From NCBI RefSeq assembly GCF_964030975.1, contig NZ_CAXIQH010000001.1:310001-374000 (forward strand): 64,000 nucleotides of DNA. The letters are read 5' to 3'. A program made the translations under genes and the position numbers. The stretch's first letter is position 1. Every line of letters begins with the position of its first letter. The notes beneath the pieces are model-generated. The model ran no database searches. It had not been told where the DNA came from and was given only the letters and a program-made list of their open reading frames with translations. This document shows positions 27,801-30,469 of the stretch, one piece after another. The DNA comes from Tisiphia sp964030975 (GTDB lineage Bacteria; Pseudomonadota; Alphaproteobacteria; Rickettsiales; Rickettsiaceae).

Positions 27801-29726
27801 TGCGATGGTATTTACCACCCCTCTATGCCCTATCATTACACCTTTAGGATTACCTGTAGTGCCTGAAGTATATATAACATAGGCAAGATTTCTACTTTCT
27901 GTTCTAGTAACAGGAGAGAATATAGATGCACTGACCAATGCTTCTTGCACTTCTGCAGAATCTACCGCAATCACACTTGTATTAGATTCTTTATCAATAC
28001 CATCAAGCCTTTCCTGATATATACTGTTAGTTAATAACACCTTTGCCCTCGTATCATTAACTATATATTCTATTCTGCTATCAGGATAGCCTGTATCCAT
28101 TGGTACATATGCTCCACCTGCCTTAAGTACAGCAAGTATACTAATTAGCATATATTCACTTCTGTCCAAACAAAGTGCTATTAATGTATCAGGCTCAATC
28201 TCCTCTCTACTTCTTATGTAATGTGCTAGCTTGTTCGCTCTTTCGTTCACTTCCCTGTAGCTAAGATGTATATCCTCATATACCAATGCAACACTGTCTG
28301 GACTCCTTTCTACCTGCTCCTCGAATAATCCATGTATAGTCTTATCACGTGGATATTCTTTGCCTGTATCGTTCCAGGTATATACTATTTGAGTGTATTG
28401 TTCCTTGGATAATAGATTATAACCCTTAATATAATTTAAATTTTTTATATTTTCTATGTTTACTAATTCCTCTAGTATTTCAGTAAATAATCTTTTATAA
28501 CTCTCTATAAATTCTTTTAATAAACTTATTTCTATTCTATCTAACTTATATTTTATTCTATAATTAATTTCTTCATTTCTAATTTCTTGTTCAAATAACA
28601 CATCATTTATTAAATCAATATTTGTACTATAATTTACTTTACTTTCTACGTTTACAAATTCCAAAATTTTGTCTTTTAAATTTGTTTGAGAAAATGAAAT
28701 ATTTAATACTTCTTTATTCAATGCAGATATAATGTTAAAAATGGGTAAATAACTATGATTTATATCATTGGGTCTTAGTGCTTTTATAAACTTTTTTGTT
28801 TGATTAAAAATATCTAAAATAGTACTTATTGTACTAAAATCATAAGGAATCATTATAGTGTTAATGTAAGCCCCATGTATAAAATCCGCTCCTTTCTTTA
28901 TAGCTACTGGATAACTTATACAAAAGCTATTTTTACCACTATATTTATTTAGCAATATTGCAATTATACTTTTACCATATAAATATGGTGTTACTACGTA
29001 TTTTTTCTTTAACTTATTTAATTTAAAAAATATTTCTTTGTCAAAACTAAATCTTATTTCTCCAACATCACTTAATGATTGTATTTCTAAATTATCATTT
29101 AATATTTTATTCTTATTTAATTTTAAAAATCTTAAATCTATTGGTTCTATTTCTTTTAATTTTTCTTTCCAAAAAGACTTACTTTTTTCTTTATTTAGAT
29201 ATACATACTCTGATAATTCTATAGATAATTTTGTTATCTTTGATAATTGTTCTTCTTTAGAAGTGCCACTTTTACAAAATTTATTATTATAATAATTCGA
29301 TAATTCTTGTATAAAATAATCCATTGTTTGTCCATCTATAACAATGTGATGCAAAACAATTATTAATCTATAATTATTATTGTTTACTTTTACTAACCCG
29401 AATCTATACAAAGGACCTGTTTCTAAATCAAACGGTTTTTGTATATAAGATAAAATCTTGCTATTGGGTATTTTTTTTTCAAAAAAGTCTATTTCATGGA
29501 TTGTATCATTTTTTACCCAATACAAATCTTTATCTTTATTGTCTATATGACTATTAAGTATAACATAATCTGATATAAATCTTTTTATAGCATCGTTTAA
29601 CCTTTGTATTTCCAGTAAACCAGAAAGATTTTGATCAAAAACTATATTGTAGTCACTTCTATTTTGATCTAACTTCCATTCGTTATAAAATATTTTAGAA
29701 TAAGGAGCTAATGGTATCTTATACAT
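1..29726 (-). CDS. Giant hybrid NRPS-PKS, nine NRPS modules then a ketosynthase (3' end outside window)
   Basis: Multimodular assembly-line enzyme predicted to build a nonapeptide and pass it to a polyketide module. Start is the ATG at 29726: an in-frame TAA lies eight codons upstream and an AAAGG lies about 12 nt before it. The frame is the same at both ends (the ketosynthase text at 1-830 is in phase with the start), so about 9,900 codons are open. Seen in order: nine repeats of condensation (HHxxxDG), adenylation (YTSGTTGNPKGV core) and carrier protein (LGG[N/D]S with phosphopantetheine Ser), then a ketosynthase with NTACSTSLV. No separate epimerisation, methylation or thioesterase domain is visible in the window; release domains would lie to the left. 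The gene is co-oriented with mbtH at 30231-30443. Codon use is as AT-rich as the neighbours. Open continuity was checked by hand over most but not every codon, so an isolated stop could be missed. Confidence 0.93.
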   Translation of the reverse strand, partial: MYKIPLAPYSKIFYNEWKLDQNRSDYNIVFDQNLSGLLEIQRLNDAIKRFISDYVILNSHIDNKDKDLYWVKNDTIHEIDFFEKKIPNSKILSYIQKPFDLETGPLYRFGLVKVNNNNYRLIIVLHHIVIDGQTMDYFIQELSNYYNNKFCKSGTSKEEQLSKITKLSIELSEYVYLNKEKSKSFWKEKLKEIEPIDLRFLKLNKNKILNDNLEIQSLSDVGEIRFSFDKEIFFKLNKLKKKYVVTPYLYGKSIIAILLNKYSGKNSFCISYPVAIKKGADFIHGAYINTIMIPYDFSTISTILDIFNQTKKFIKALRPNDINHSYLPIFNIISALNKEVLNISFSQTNLKDKILEFVNVESKVNYSTNIDLINDVLFEQEIRNEEINYRIKYKLDRIEISLLKEFIESYKRLFTEILEELVNIENIKNLNYIKGYNLLSKEQYTQIVYTWNDTGKEYPRDKTIHGLFEEQVERSPDSVALVYEDIHLSYREVNERANKLAHYIRSREEIEPDTLIALCLDRSEYMLISILAVLKAGGAYVPMDTGYPDSRIEYIVNDTRAKVLLTNSIYQERLDGIDKESNTSVIAVDSAEVQEALVSASIFSPVTRTESRNLAYVIYTSGTTGNPKGVMIGHRGVVNTIASLNDVYDLKKGNKITAFTSYIFDVSVSEFFTALFRCGEIHLLNDTIRYDSYLISSYVRKNNINYVYLPPILLSNLPKAKYKALCGIIYAGEPCDINTGKYWSNDYKLYNYYGPTEVTIYASGKQIKNGDTNLIGTPISNTKVYILDNNLIPLPIGAIGELCVGGVGLARGYLNRADLTAEKFIANPFRTEKELRQGENARLYRTGDLARLLPDGNLEYIGRNDFQVKIRGYRIELGEIESALLSYEGIKQSVVVVREHVSVDDSTGNKYLAGYYVSDHKLKESDILTYLEFKLPEYMVPSTLIHLEKLPLTINGKLDRKALPDTEFTDKDNYLAPRNELEAKMCQIWAEVLGIEVDKVGIRDDFFRLGGNSILAIRLVSKLSKELDRNVSIATIFKSHSIERLIEYLKDNAESSTNISKVSTSNAEQQLLSFAQERLWFIEKYEEGTNAYNIPMLYKLSADINLDTLEMSLKAVVARHEILRTLIKENTEGLGYQLVLDNTKDLLEINKIVITCKIELETELQKAVNYVYDLSNEIPIRVCFYCLQPDKEYYTSIVVHHIAFDGWSTNIFFNELQEYYNYYLAKSKGFEAKLNLPDITIQYKDFALWQRNYLSGDRLDSQLNYWRSKLENYETLNLVTDKQRLKQVNYSGKNIYFEIDKGVSISLRELAKELKVSLYSVLLSAYYLMLRVYSNQDDIIIGTAVSNRHYNQVENLIGFFVNTIVLRTQIRSTSTIKEFIETVSKEVIEAQLHQDLPFEKLVEELQVEKDTSRHPIFQVMFGLQNFGFNTKSELLQGYVSDTNLYNVAKFDIETFIDDSQEILRGGFNYAVSLYTEETINRLKDTYLKIVEQISNCQVEAKISDIGYLNKEEYERIVYNWNDTGKEYPCDKTIHGLFEEQVERTSDSIALVYEDIHLSYREVNERANKLAHYIRSREEIEPDTLIALCLDRSEYMLISILAVLKAGGAYVPMDPGYPDSRIAYIVNDTRAKVLLTNSIYQERLDGIDKEANTSVIVVDSAEVQEVLVTASIFSPVTRTESTNLAYVIYTSGTTGNPKGVLQLHSNIIRLLTATHEWYKFNHNDVWTLFHSYIFDFSVWEIWGAFNYGGKLIILSNEKSRDLNIFYELCQQQKVTVLNHTPTAFYQFADIVISNNKLTSFRYIIFGGEALNLEQLKGWFEYYSDNTPKLINMYGITETTVHVTYKQLKKDDISNNSDIGKLIPDLKAYILDSNLIPLPIGAIGELYVGGVGLARGYLNRTDLTAEKFIANPFRTEKELRQGKNARLYRTGDLVRLLPNGNLEYIERNDFQVKIRGYRIELGEIESALLSYEGIKQSVVVVREHVSVDDSTGNKYLVGYYVSDHKLKESDILTYLESKLPEYMVPSTLVYLEKLPLTINGKLDRKALPYPEFTDKNNYLAPRNELEAKMCQIWAEVLGIEVDEVGIRDDFFRLGGDSILAIRLVSKVNIEFKSGVKVRDIFKLKCISNLAETIFTTNNDEQVISYIPFSLVNIENYKDIISNFELIEDIYPASYLQIGMLLESNMNDKSTYHDIFSYLISARYNEYKLLSIWKSLVNKYELLRAAFVLNDNGWNVIIHKDSKLDYQLYKNQKTVDLVVQEKRNGFGYNKPGLFRLIVNDLGNSFDFVLSFHHAITDGWSVASLINEFIQTYVNDKPIIPIPDLQYGEFVQNEILAIEDQRNATFWKEYLDNYNVTKVNWKFDKVTSENSLYDKFINLSTEQVTLIHRLAKDLVISIDSIFLLAYLETLSFFTNNTDIMVGQVVNNRLEKEGGDKLFGLFLNTIPFRFNINNTSNYSSKLLEVFATKVRLQQYKHLPYGYIKSLFKQELYDFAFNFIHFHIFNDSYSNLESFEGYERTNIPFVLSVSQYKESMFLVKFSVHDNYISQDFLDYFTVYYQKSLLNILNNPGGTKLCLTEQDYKQIVYDWNDTGKEYPHDKTIHGLFEEQVERSPDSIALVYEDMHLSYREVNERANKLAHYIRSREEIEPDTLIALCLDRSEHMLISILAVLKAGGAYVPMDPGYPDSRIEYIVNDTRARVLLTNSIYQERLDGIDKGANTSVIAVDSAEVQEALVSASIFSPVTRTESTNLAYVIYTSGTTGNPKGVMIGHRGITNLVTLQSEELGLADAKKSKNCLWYANYVFDAHVWEIYSTICNGNTIYVINNNIRQDIRLLSGYIEDNTIDIALLPPVLLNNIDILKLDTLIIGGDTIDKKLLSCYQNNNLTIINAYGPTEITVYTSLKHYNSSFSREIGKPISNTKVYILDSNLTPLPFGAIGELYVGGVGLARGYLNRADLTAEKFIANPFRTEKELRQGENARLYRTGDLARLLPDGNLEYIGRNDFQVKIRGYRIELGEIESALLSYEGIKQSVVVVREYVSADDSTGNKYLVGYYVSDHKLKESDILTYLEFKLPEYMVPSTLVHLEKLPLTINGKLDRKALPDTEFTDKDNYLAPRNELEAKMCQIWAEVLGIEVDKVGIRDDFFRLGGNSILAIRLVSKLSKELDRNVSIATIFKSHSIERLIEYLKDNAESSTNISKVSTSNAEQQLLSFAQERLWFIEKYEEGTNAYNIPMLYKLSADINLDTLEMSLKAVVARHEILRTLIKENTEGLGYQLVLDNTKDLLEINKIVITCKIELETELQKAVNYVYDLSNEIPIRVCFYCLQPDKEYYTSIVVHHIAFDGWSTNIFFNELQEYYNYYLAKSKGFEAKLNLPDITIQYKDFALWQRNYLSGDRLDSQLNYWRSKLENYETLNLVTDKQRLKQVNYSGKNIYFEIDKGVSISLRELAKELKVSLYSVLLSAYYLMLRVYSNQDDIIIGTAVSNRHYNQVENLIGFFVNTIVLRTQIRSTSTIKEFIETVSKEVIEAQLHQDLPFEKLVEELQVEKDTSRHPIFQVMFGLQNFGFNTKSELLQGYVSDTNLYNVAKFDIETFIDDSQEILRGGFNYAVSLYTEETINRLKDTYLKIVEQISNCQVEAKISDIGYLNKEEYERIVYNWNDTGKEYPCDKTIHGLFEEQVERTSDSIALVYEDIHLSYREVNERANKLAHYIRSREEIEPDTLIALCLDRSEYMLISILAVLKAGGAYVPMDPGYPDSRIAYIVNDTRAKVLLTNSIYQERLDGIDKEANTSVIVVDSAEVQEVLVTASIFSPVTRTESTNLAYVIYTSGTTGNPKGVMIGHRGITNLVTLQSEELGLTDAKKSKNCLWYANYVFDAHVWEIYSTICSGNTIYVINNNIRQNISLLSGCIEDNVIDIATIPPLLLNYQHLLKLDTLVVAGDMVSQNVLDYYLNNNIKTINAYGPTETTVCASLNNYNNGDTTNLIGTPISNTKVYILDSNLTPLPFGAIGELYVGGVGLARGYLNRADLTAEKFIANPFRTEKELRQGENARLYRTGDLARLLPDGNLEYIGRNDFQVKIRGYRIELGEIESALLSYEGIKQSVVVVREYVSADDSTGNKYLVGYYVSDHKLKESDILTYLEFKLPEYMVPSTLVHLEKLPLTINGKLDRKALPDTEFTDKDNYLAPRNELEAKMCQIWAEVLGIEVDKVGIRDDFFRLGGNSILAIRLVSKLSKELDRNVSIATIFKSHSIERLIEYLKDNAESSTNISKVSTSNAEQQLLSFAQERLWFIEKYEEGTNAYNIPMLYKLSADINLDTLEMSLKAVVARHEILRTLIKENTEGLGYQLVLDNTKDLLEINKIVITCKIELETELQKAVNYVYDLSNEIPIRVCFYCLQPDKEYYTSIVVHHIAFDGWSTNIFFNELQEYYNYYLAKSKGFEAKLNLPDITIQYKDFALWQRNYLSGDRLDSQLNYWRSKLENYETLNLVTDKQRLKQVNYSGKNIYFEIDKGVSISLRELAKELKVSLYSVLLSAYYLMLRVYSNQDDIIIGTAVSNRHYNQVENLIGFFVNTIVLRTQIRSTSTIKEFIETVSKEVIEAQLHQDLPFEKLVEELQVEKDTSRHPIFQVMFGLQNFGFNTKSELLQGYVSDTNLYNVAKFDIETFIDDSQEILRGGFNYAVSLYTEETINRLKDTYLKIVEQISNCQVEAKISDIGYLNKEEYERIVYNWNDTGKEYPCDKTIHGLFEEQVERTSDSIALVYEDIHLSYREVNERANKLAHYIRSREEIEPDTLIALCLDRSEYMLISILAVLKAGGAYVPMDPGYPDSRIAYIVNDTRAKVLLTNSIYQERLDGIDKEANTSVIVVDSAEVQEVLVTASIFSPVTRTESTNLAYVIYTSGTTGNPKGVMIGHRGITNLVTLQSEELGLTDAKKSKNCLWYANYVFDAHVWEIYSTICSGNTIYVINNNIRQNISLLSGCIEDNVIDIATIPPLLLNYQHLLKLDTLVVAGDMVSQNVLDYYLNNNIKTINAYGPTETTVCASLNNYNNGDTTNLIGTPISNTKVYILDSNLTPLPFGAIGELYVGGVGLARGYLNRVDLTAEKFIANPFRTEKELRQGENARLYRTGDLARLLPDGNLEYIGRNDFQVKIRGYRIELGEIESALLSYEGIKQSVVVVREYVSADDSTGNKYLVGYYVSDHKLKESDILTYLEFKLPEYMVPSTLVHLEKLPLTINGKLDRKALPDTEFTDKDNYLAPRNELEAKMCQIWAEVLGIEVDKVGIRDDFFRLGGNSILAIRLVSKLSKELDRNVSIATIFKSHSIERLIEYLKDNAESSTNISKVSTSNAEQQLLSFAQERLWFIEKYEEGTNAYNIPMLYKLSADINLDTLEMSLKAVVARHEILRTLIKENTEGLGYQLVLDNTKDLLEINKIVITCKIELETELQKAVNYVYDLSNEIPIRVCFYCLQPDKEYYTSIVVHHIAFDGWSTNIFFNELQEYYNYYLAKSKGFEAKLNLPDITIQYKDFALWQRNYLSGDRLDSQLNYWRSKLENYETLNLVTDKQRLKQVNYSGKNIYFEIDKGVSISLRELAKELKVSLYSVLLSAYYLMLRVYSNQDDIIIGTAVSNRHYNQVENLIGFFVNTIVLRTQIRSTSTIKEFIETVSKEVIEAQLHQDLPFEKLVEELQVEKDTSRHPIFQVMFGLQNFGFNTKSELLQGYVSDTNLYNVAKFDIETFIDDSQEILRGGFNYAVSLYTEETINRLKDTYLKIVEQISNCQVEAKISDIGYLNKEEYERIVYNWNDTGKEYPCDKTIHGLFEEQVERTSDSIALVYEDIHLSYREVNERANKLAHYIRSREEIEPDTLIALCLDRSEYMLISILAVLKAGGAYVPMDPGYPDSRIAYIVNDTRAKVLLTNSIYQERLDGIDKEANTSVIVVDSAEVQEVLVTASIFSPVTRTESTNLAYVIYTSGTTGNPKGVMIGHRGITNLVTLQSEELGLTDAKKSKNCLWYANYVFDAHVWEIYSTICSGNTIYVINNNIRQNISLLSGCIEDNVIDIATIPPLLLNYQHLLKLDTLVVAGDMVSQNVLDYYLNNNIKTINAYGPTETTVCASLNNYNNGDTTNLIGTPISNTKVYILDSNLTPLPFGAIGELYVGGVGLARGYLNRVDLTAEKFIANPFRTEKELRQGENARLYRTGDLARLLPDGNLEYIGRNDFQVKIRGYRIELGEIESALLSYEGIKQSVVVVREYVSADDSTGNKYLVGYYVSDHKLKESDILTYLEFKLPEYMVPSTLVHLEKLPLTINGKLDRKALPDPEFTDKDNYLAPRNELEAKMCQIWAEVLGIEVDKVGIRDDFFRLGGNSILAIRLVSKLSKELNRNVSIATIFKSHSIERLIEYLKDNAESGTNISKVSISNAEQQLLSFAQERLWFIEKYEEGTNAYNIPMLYKLSADINLDTLEMSLKDVVARHEILRTLIKENTEGLGYQLVLDNTKDLLEINKIVITGKIELEAELQKAVNYVYDLSNEIPIRVCFYCLQPDKEYYTSIVVHHIAFDGWSTNIFFNELQEYYNYYLAKSKGFEAKLNLPDITIQYKDFALWQRNYLSGDRLDSQLNYWRSKLENYETLNLVTDKQRLKQVNYSGKNIYFEIDKGVSISLRELAKELKVSLYSVLLSAYYLMLRVYSNQDDIIIGTAVSNRHYNQVENLIGFFVNTIVLRTQIRSTSTIKEFIETVSKEVIEAQLHQDLPFEKLVEELQVEKDTSRHPIFQVMFGLQNFGFNTKSELLQGYVSDTNLYNVAKFDIETFIDDSQEILRGGFNYAVSLYTEETINRLKDTYLKIVEQISNCQAKAKISDIGYLNKEEYERIVYNWNDTGKEYPCDKTIHGLFEEQVERTPDSIALVYEDIHLSYREVNERANKLAHYIRSREEIEPDTLIALCLDRSEYMLISILAVLKAGGAYVPMDPGYPDSRIEYIVNDTKARVLLTNSIYQERLDGIDKGANTNVIAVDSAEVQEALVSASIFSPVTRTESTNLAYVIYTSGTTGNPKGVMIGHRGVVCFCFENNYLLMNSNTAVLGYSNYVFDGSIFDIFSTSLNGGKLILSNKDVILNEFELYNILTQHSINTLFITTALFSYYSKLKDTNPLNYLSNLLFGGEKLNIDDLEKFLSTNNTTNLIHVYGPTENIVFSTYCNVVSNDKIIAPIGKKLLDKTLYILSTNLIPLPIGAIGELYVGGVGLARGYLNRADLTAEKFIANPFRTEKELRQGENARLYRTGDLARLLPDGNLEYIGRNDFQVKIRGYRIELGEIESALLSYEGIKQSVVVVREHVSVDDSTGNKYLAGYYVSDHKLKESDILTYLEFKLPEYMVPSTLVHLGKLPLTINGKLDIKALPDSEFTDKDNYLAPRNELEAKMCQIWAEILGIEVDKVGIRDDFFRLGGNSILAIRLVSKLSKELDRNVSIATIFKSHSIERLIEYLKDNAESSTNINKVSISNAEQQLLSFAQERLWFIEKYEEGTNAYNIPMLYKLSADINLDTLEMSLKDVVARHEILRTLIKENTEGLGYQLVLDNTKDLLEINKIVITGKIELEAELQKAVNYVYDLSNEIPIRVCFYCLQPDKEYYTSIVVHHIAFDGWSTNIFFNELQEYYNYYLAKSKGFEAKLNLPDITIQYKDFALWQRNYLSGDRLDSQLNYWRSKLENYETLNLVTDKQRLKQVNYSGKNIYFEIDKGVSISLRELAKELKVSLYSVLLSAYYLMLRVYSNQDDIIIGTAVSNRHYNQVENLIGFFVNTIVLRTQIRSTSTIKEFIETVSKEVIEAQLHQDLPFEKLVEELQVEKDTSRHPIFQVMFGLQNFGFNTKSELLQGYVSDTNLYNVAKFDIETFIDDSQEILRGGFNYAVSLYTEETINRLKDTYLKIVEQISNCQVEAKISDIGYLNKEEYERIVYNWNDTGKEYPCDKTIHGLFEEQVERTSDSIALVYEDIHLSYREVNERANKLAHYIRSREEIEPDTLIALCLDRSEYMLISILAVLKAGGAYVPMDPGYPDSRIAYIVNDTRAKVLLTNSIYQERLDGIDKEANTSVIVVDSAEVQEVLVTASIFSPVTRTESTNLAYVIYTSGTTGNPKGVLQLHSNIIRLLTATHEWYKFNHNDVWTLFHSYIFDFSVWEIWGAFNYGGKLIILSNEKSRDLNIFYELCQQQKVTVLNHTPTAFYQFADIVISNNKLTSFRYIIFGGEALNLEQLKGWFEYYSDNTPKLINMYGITETTVHVTYKQLKKDDISNNSDIGKLIPDLKAYILDSNLIPLPIGAIGELYVGGVGLARGYLNRTDLTAEKFIANPFRTEKELRQGKNARLYRTGDLVRLLPNGNLEYIERNDFQVKIRGYRIELGEIESALLSYEGIKQSVVVVREHVSVDDSTGNKYLVGYYVPDHKLKESDILTYLESKLPEYMVPSTLVYLEKLPLTINGKLDRKALPYPEFTDKNNYLAPRNELEAKMCQIWAEVLGIEVDEVGIRDDFFRLGGDSILAIRLVSKVNIEFKSGVKVRDIFRLKCISNLAETIFTTNNDEQAISYVPFSLVNIEDYKDIISNFELIEDIYPASYLQIGMLLESNMDDKSTYHNIANYLISTRYDEDKFLFIWKSLINKYELLRAAFILNDNGWNVIIHKDSKLDYQLYKNQKTVDLVIQEKRNGFDYNKPGLFRLIVNDLGNSFDFVLSFHHAIEDGWSVASLINEFIQTYVNDKPIIPTPDLRYGEFVQNEILAIEDQGNATFWKEYLDNYNVTTVNWKFDKVTSENSLYDKSINLSTEQVTLIHRLAKDLVISIDSIFLLAYLETLSFFTNNTDIMVGQVVNNRLEKEGGDKLFGLFLNTIPFRFNINNTSNYSSKLLEVFATKVRLQQYKHLPYGYIKSLFKQELYDFAFNFIHFHIFNDSYSNLESFEGYERTNIPFVLSVSQYKESMFLVKFSVHDNYISQDFLDYFTVYYQKSLLNILNNPGGTKLCLTEQDYKQIVYDWNDTGKEYPHDKTIHGLFEEQVERTPDSIALVYEGIHLSYREVNERANKLAHYIRSREEIKPDTLIALCLDRSEYMLISILAVLKAGGAYVPTDPGYPDSRIEYIVDDTRARVLLTNSIYQERLDGIDKGANTSVIAVDSAEVQEALVSASIFSPVTRTESTNLAYVIYTSGTTGNPKGVMIGHRGVVSLIKNSEYVNIDSDDSLIQFADMAFDATTFEIWGSLLNGAKLFIPSNKVGLVTDINLFYKTLITNKVSTLWLTKTLFDQLFLINESIFKNINYLLIGGESLNKGLISRLMDSNNVPQNIINGYGPTENTTFSCTLNINKDNVKVTDSIPIGIPLTNRKAYILDSNLTPLPFGAIGELYVGGVGLARGYLNRADLTAEKFIANPFRTEKELRQGENARLYRTGDLARLLPDGNLEYIGRNDFQVKIRGYRIELGEIESALLSYEGIKQSVVVVREHVSVDDSTGNKYLAGYYVSDYKLKESDILTYLESKLPEYMVPNTLVHLEKLPLTINGKLDRKALPYPEFTDKDNYLAPRNELEKQIIHIWSEVLKLPIEIIGINQSFFKLGGNSILIIKLKSRLVRIQLLKDITVTDLFRYYTIQKLVEHFIVKEVQDEFKLLNPKLTSETDIAILSLSGAFSGNDHVSNYWNMIKNGLEGIQKYNMEECRNLGVAEDNLINPNFIPVSGHVPNIDLFDPLFWNLSRIEAKLTDPQIRKFLEHCWYTLELAGYITKRKELNIGVFAGSGNSDYFYNNVTNSDDRDSINMWEASTMNNKDALTTKVSYLLGLTGPANNINTACSTSLVTVVEACKNLSFGICDMALAGGVSFLLPNQVGYIYQEGMIASKDGHCRPFDKEANGTISGSGVGVILLKRLSDAIKDGDRILAVIKGYATNND
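920..4080 (-). other. NRPS module 9 (C-A-PCP), predicted Val
   Basis: The C domain is of the module-3 class (HHAIEDGWS near 3580). The pocket reads DAFWLGGTFK, the Val family of codes. The carrier is GGNS (Ser codon 978-980) and its text differs from the other carriers, as expected where the peptide is passed to a PKS module. Confidence 0.85.
4080..7330 (-). other. NRPS module 8 (C-A-PCP), predicted Thr
   Basis: A second copy of the Thr module, with pocket DFWNIGMVHK. The A core at 4860-5370 matches module 2 at 24120-24640 almost base for base. The carrier is again GGDSI (Ser codon near 4171). Confidence 0.88.
7330..10560 (-). other. NRPS module 7 (C-A-PCP), predicted Ile-like
   Basis: The C domain is the same type and nearly the same sequence as in modules 2, 4-6 and 8. 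The pocket reads DGFFLGVVFK, one residue away from the bacitracin Ile code DGFFLGVVYK. Only about 8090-8570, the A-domain core, differs strongly from the other modules. Carrier Ser codon near 7417. Confidence 0.83.
10560..13775 (-). other. NRPS module 6 (C-A-PCP), predicted Phe
   Basis: Third copy of the Phe module with pocket DAWTVAAVCK. It differs from module 5 by scattered single bases. Carrier Ser codon near 10648. Confidence 0.88.
13775..16990 (-). other. NRPS module 5 (C-A-PCP), predicted Phe
   Basis: Almost identical at DNA level to modules 4 and 6, with the same DAWTVAAVCK pocket. Carrier Ser codon near 13861. Confidence 0.88.
16990..20200 (-). other. NRPS module 4 (C-A-PCP), predicted Phe
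   Basis: LCL-type C domain. The pocket, read directly at 17830-18120, is DAWTVAAVCK, a known Phe code. First of three near-identical 3,213-bp modules. Carrier Ser codon near 17074. Confidence 0.88.
20200..23350 (-). other. NRPS module 3 (C-A-PCP), hydrophobic or aromatic substrate
   Basis: Its C domain belongs to a second class, with a YPxSYLQIGMLLES-like start and HHAITDGWS near 22860. It is shared only with module 9, and both follow Thr modules. The pocket reads DAWLIGAVYK, seven of ten positions like a Phe code but with Leu, Gly and Tyr changes. It appears to be a diverged sister of the Phe modules. Carrier Ser codon near 20287, GGNS. Confidence 0.8.
23350..26600 (-). other. NRPS module 2 (C-A-PCP), predicted Thr
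   Basis: C domain with HHIAFDGWS (LCL-like). The pocket reads DFWNIGMVHK, the textbook threonine code. The carrier protein has GGDSI rather than GGNSI (Ser codon near 23443), a signature usually seen on carriers that feed an epimerising domain. The A domain is essentially identical to that of module 8. Confidence 0.88.
26600..29726 (-). other. NRPS module 1 (C-A-PCP), substrate unclear
   Basis: The loading or first module starts directly with a condensation domain. Its HHIVIDG motif sits near residue 126 (about 29345), and its text differs strongly from all later C domains, as expected for a starter C that may accept an acyl group. The adenylation pocket reads DVSYIAYIYK (last Lys assumed). 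The nearest known pattern I can think of is the proline class, but only about six of ten positions fit. The carrier Ser codon is near 26689 in a GGNS context. Confidence 0.82.
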
Positions 29727-30230
29727 AACAATTTTAAACCTTTAATTATTTTCACATAACAGATCATTTTTAACCATCAAAATATCAATTTAAAATCAAT
29801 TTGGTTTCTGGACGCCTTATCAATAAAGCTCTAGAGACCTCTTGCAAAAAACCCCTTCTACTCACAAGTGGCACTGCAACACAGCTATCGAAAGTTAGAA
29901 GAGGAAAGGGTTTTAAGAGGATCTCGTAGATAAAAAAGTATACTATCTTTAAATAAATTCCTTCTCAATGAGCAAGGAAAATTATATTAGTAGGTTTATA
30001 TTTTAACTAATACTTAATTATAGCTACTTAACCTTACCTATGAAATCTCTCTAAAACCGCTTCCTCTTCTAACTTTCGACAGTTGTGGGTGCTGCCAATG
30101 AAAGCAGACAATCTATTAGTCTTGCTATATAGTTGGTGGTATGTTAATAGGTACCTCTTTTTACTTTATTTATAATTTCTTCAATTTATTATAAACTCCG
30201 AAAATGAGAATTTTAGGAATTATCCAGGTA
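29727..30230. repeat. Intergenic region between mbtH and NRPS with a long inverted repeat
   Basis: There is no gene here. Arms at about 29886-29936 and 30043-30082 are imperfect reverse complements of about 40 bp (cgaaagttagaagaggaa against ttcctcttctaactttcg). They enclose about 106 bp. This could be a small non-autonomous element or a long mRNA hairpin inside the putative mbtH-NRPS transcript. No obvious strong promoter was recognised. Confidence 0.6.
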
Positions 30231-30443
30231 TTATTTATGACATAGCAATTCCATCTGTTGTCTAAGACTTTTTGGTCTCATATCAATCCATACTTCTTTT
30301 ACATAATTTAGAACCTCCTCTTTCTTCCCCTTAGGTCCCACTTGTTTCCAACCTAGTGGTATTTCCTTCCAAGCAAACCATATTGAATATTGCTCTTCTT
30401 CACTTACTAAGCATATATATTCTGCATTATCTTCTTCTGACAT
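30231..30443 (-). CDS. MbtH-like NRPS accessory protein
   Basis: Small chaperone that binds adenylation domains and is often needed for their folding and activity. The 70 residues carry the family pattern: EEEQYSIW, P-GW, VG-KGKKEE, and VWIDMRPKSLRQ at the end, including the conserved Trp residues. I chose the ATG at 30443 because AGGAGA stands about 5 nt before it; an in-frame ATG ten codons earlier overlaps the upstream gene and lacks such a site. It lies 26 nt after the 119-residue gene and about 500 nt before the NRPS, on the same strand, so one operon is likely. It is presumably the partner of the nine A domains. Confidence 0.93.
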   Translation of the reverse strand: MSEEDNAEYICLVSEEEQYSIWFAWKEIPLGWKQVGPKGKKEEVLNYVKEVWIDMRPKSLRQQMELLCHK

Positions 30444-30469
30444 ATCTTCTCCTATCTTATTTATTAATA

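Noticed and set aside
29038..29292. 84-codon plus-strand frame
   Set aside because: It lies antisense to the first condensation domain, and its low-complexity Leu/Phe/Ser composition is typical of a shadow frame.
29281..30200. tRNA-like or terminator-like folds near the NRPS start
   Set aside because: No cloverleaf, no T-arm consensus and no T tract after a GC stem; only the long inverted repeat is convincing.
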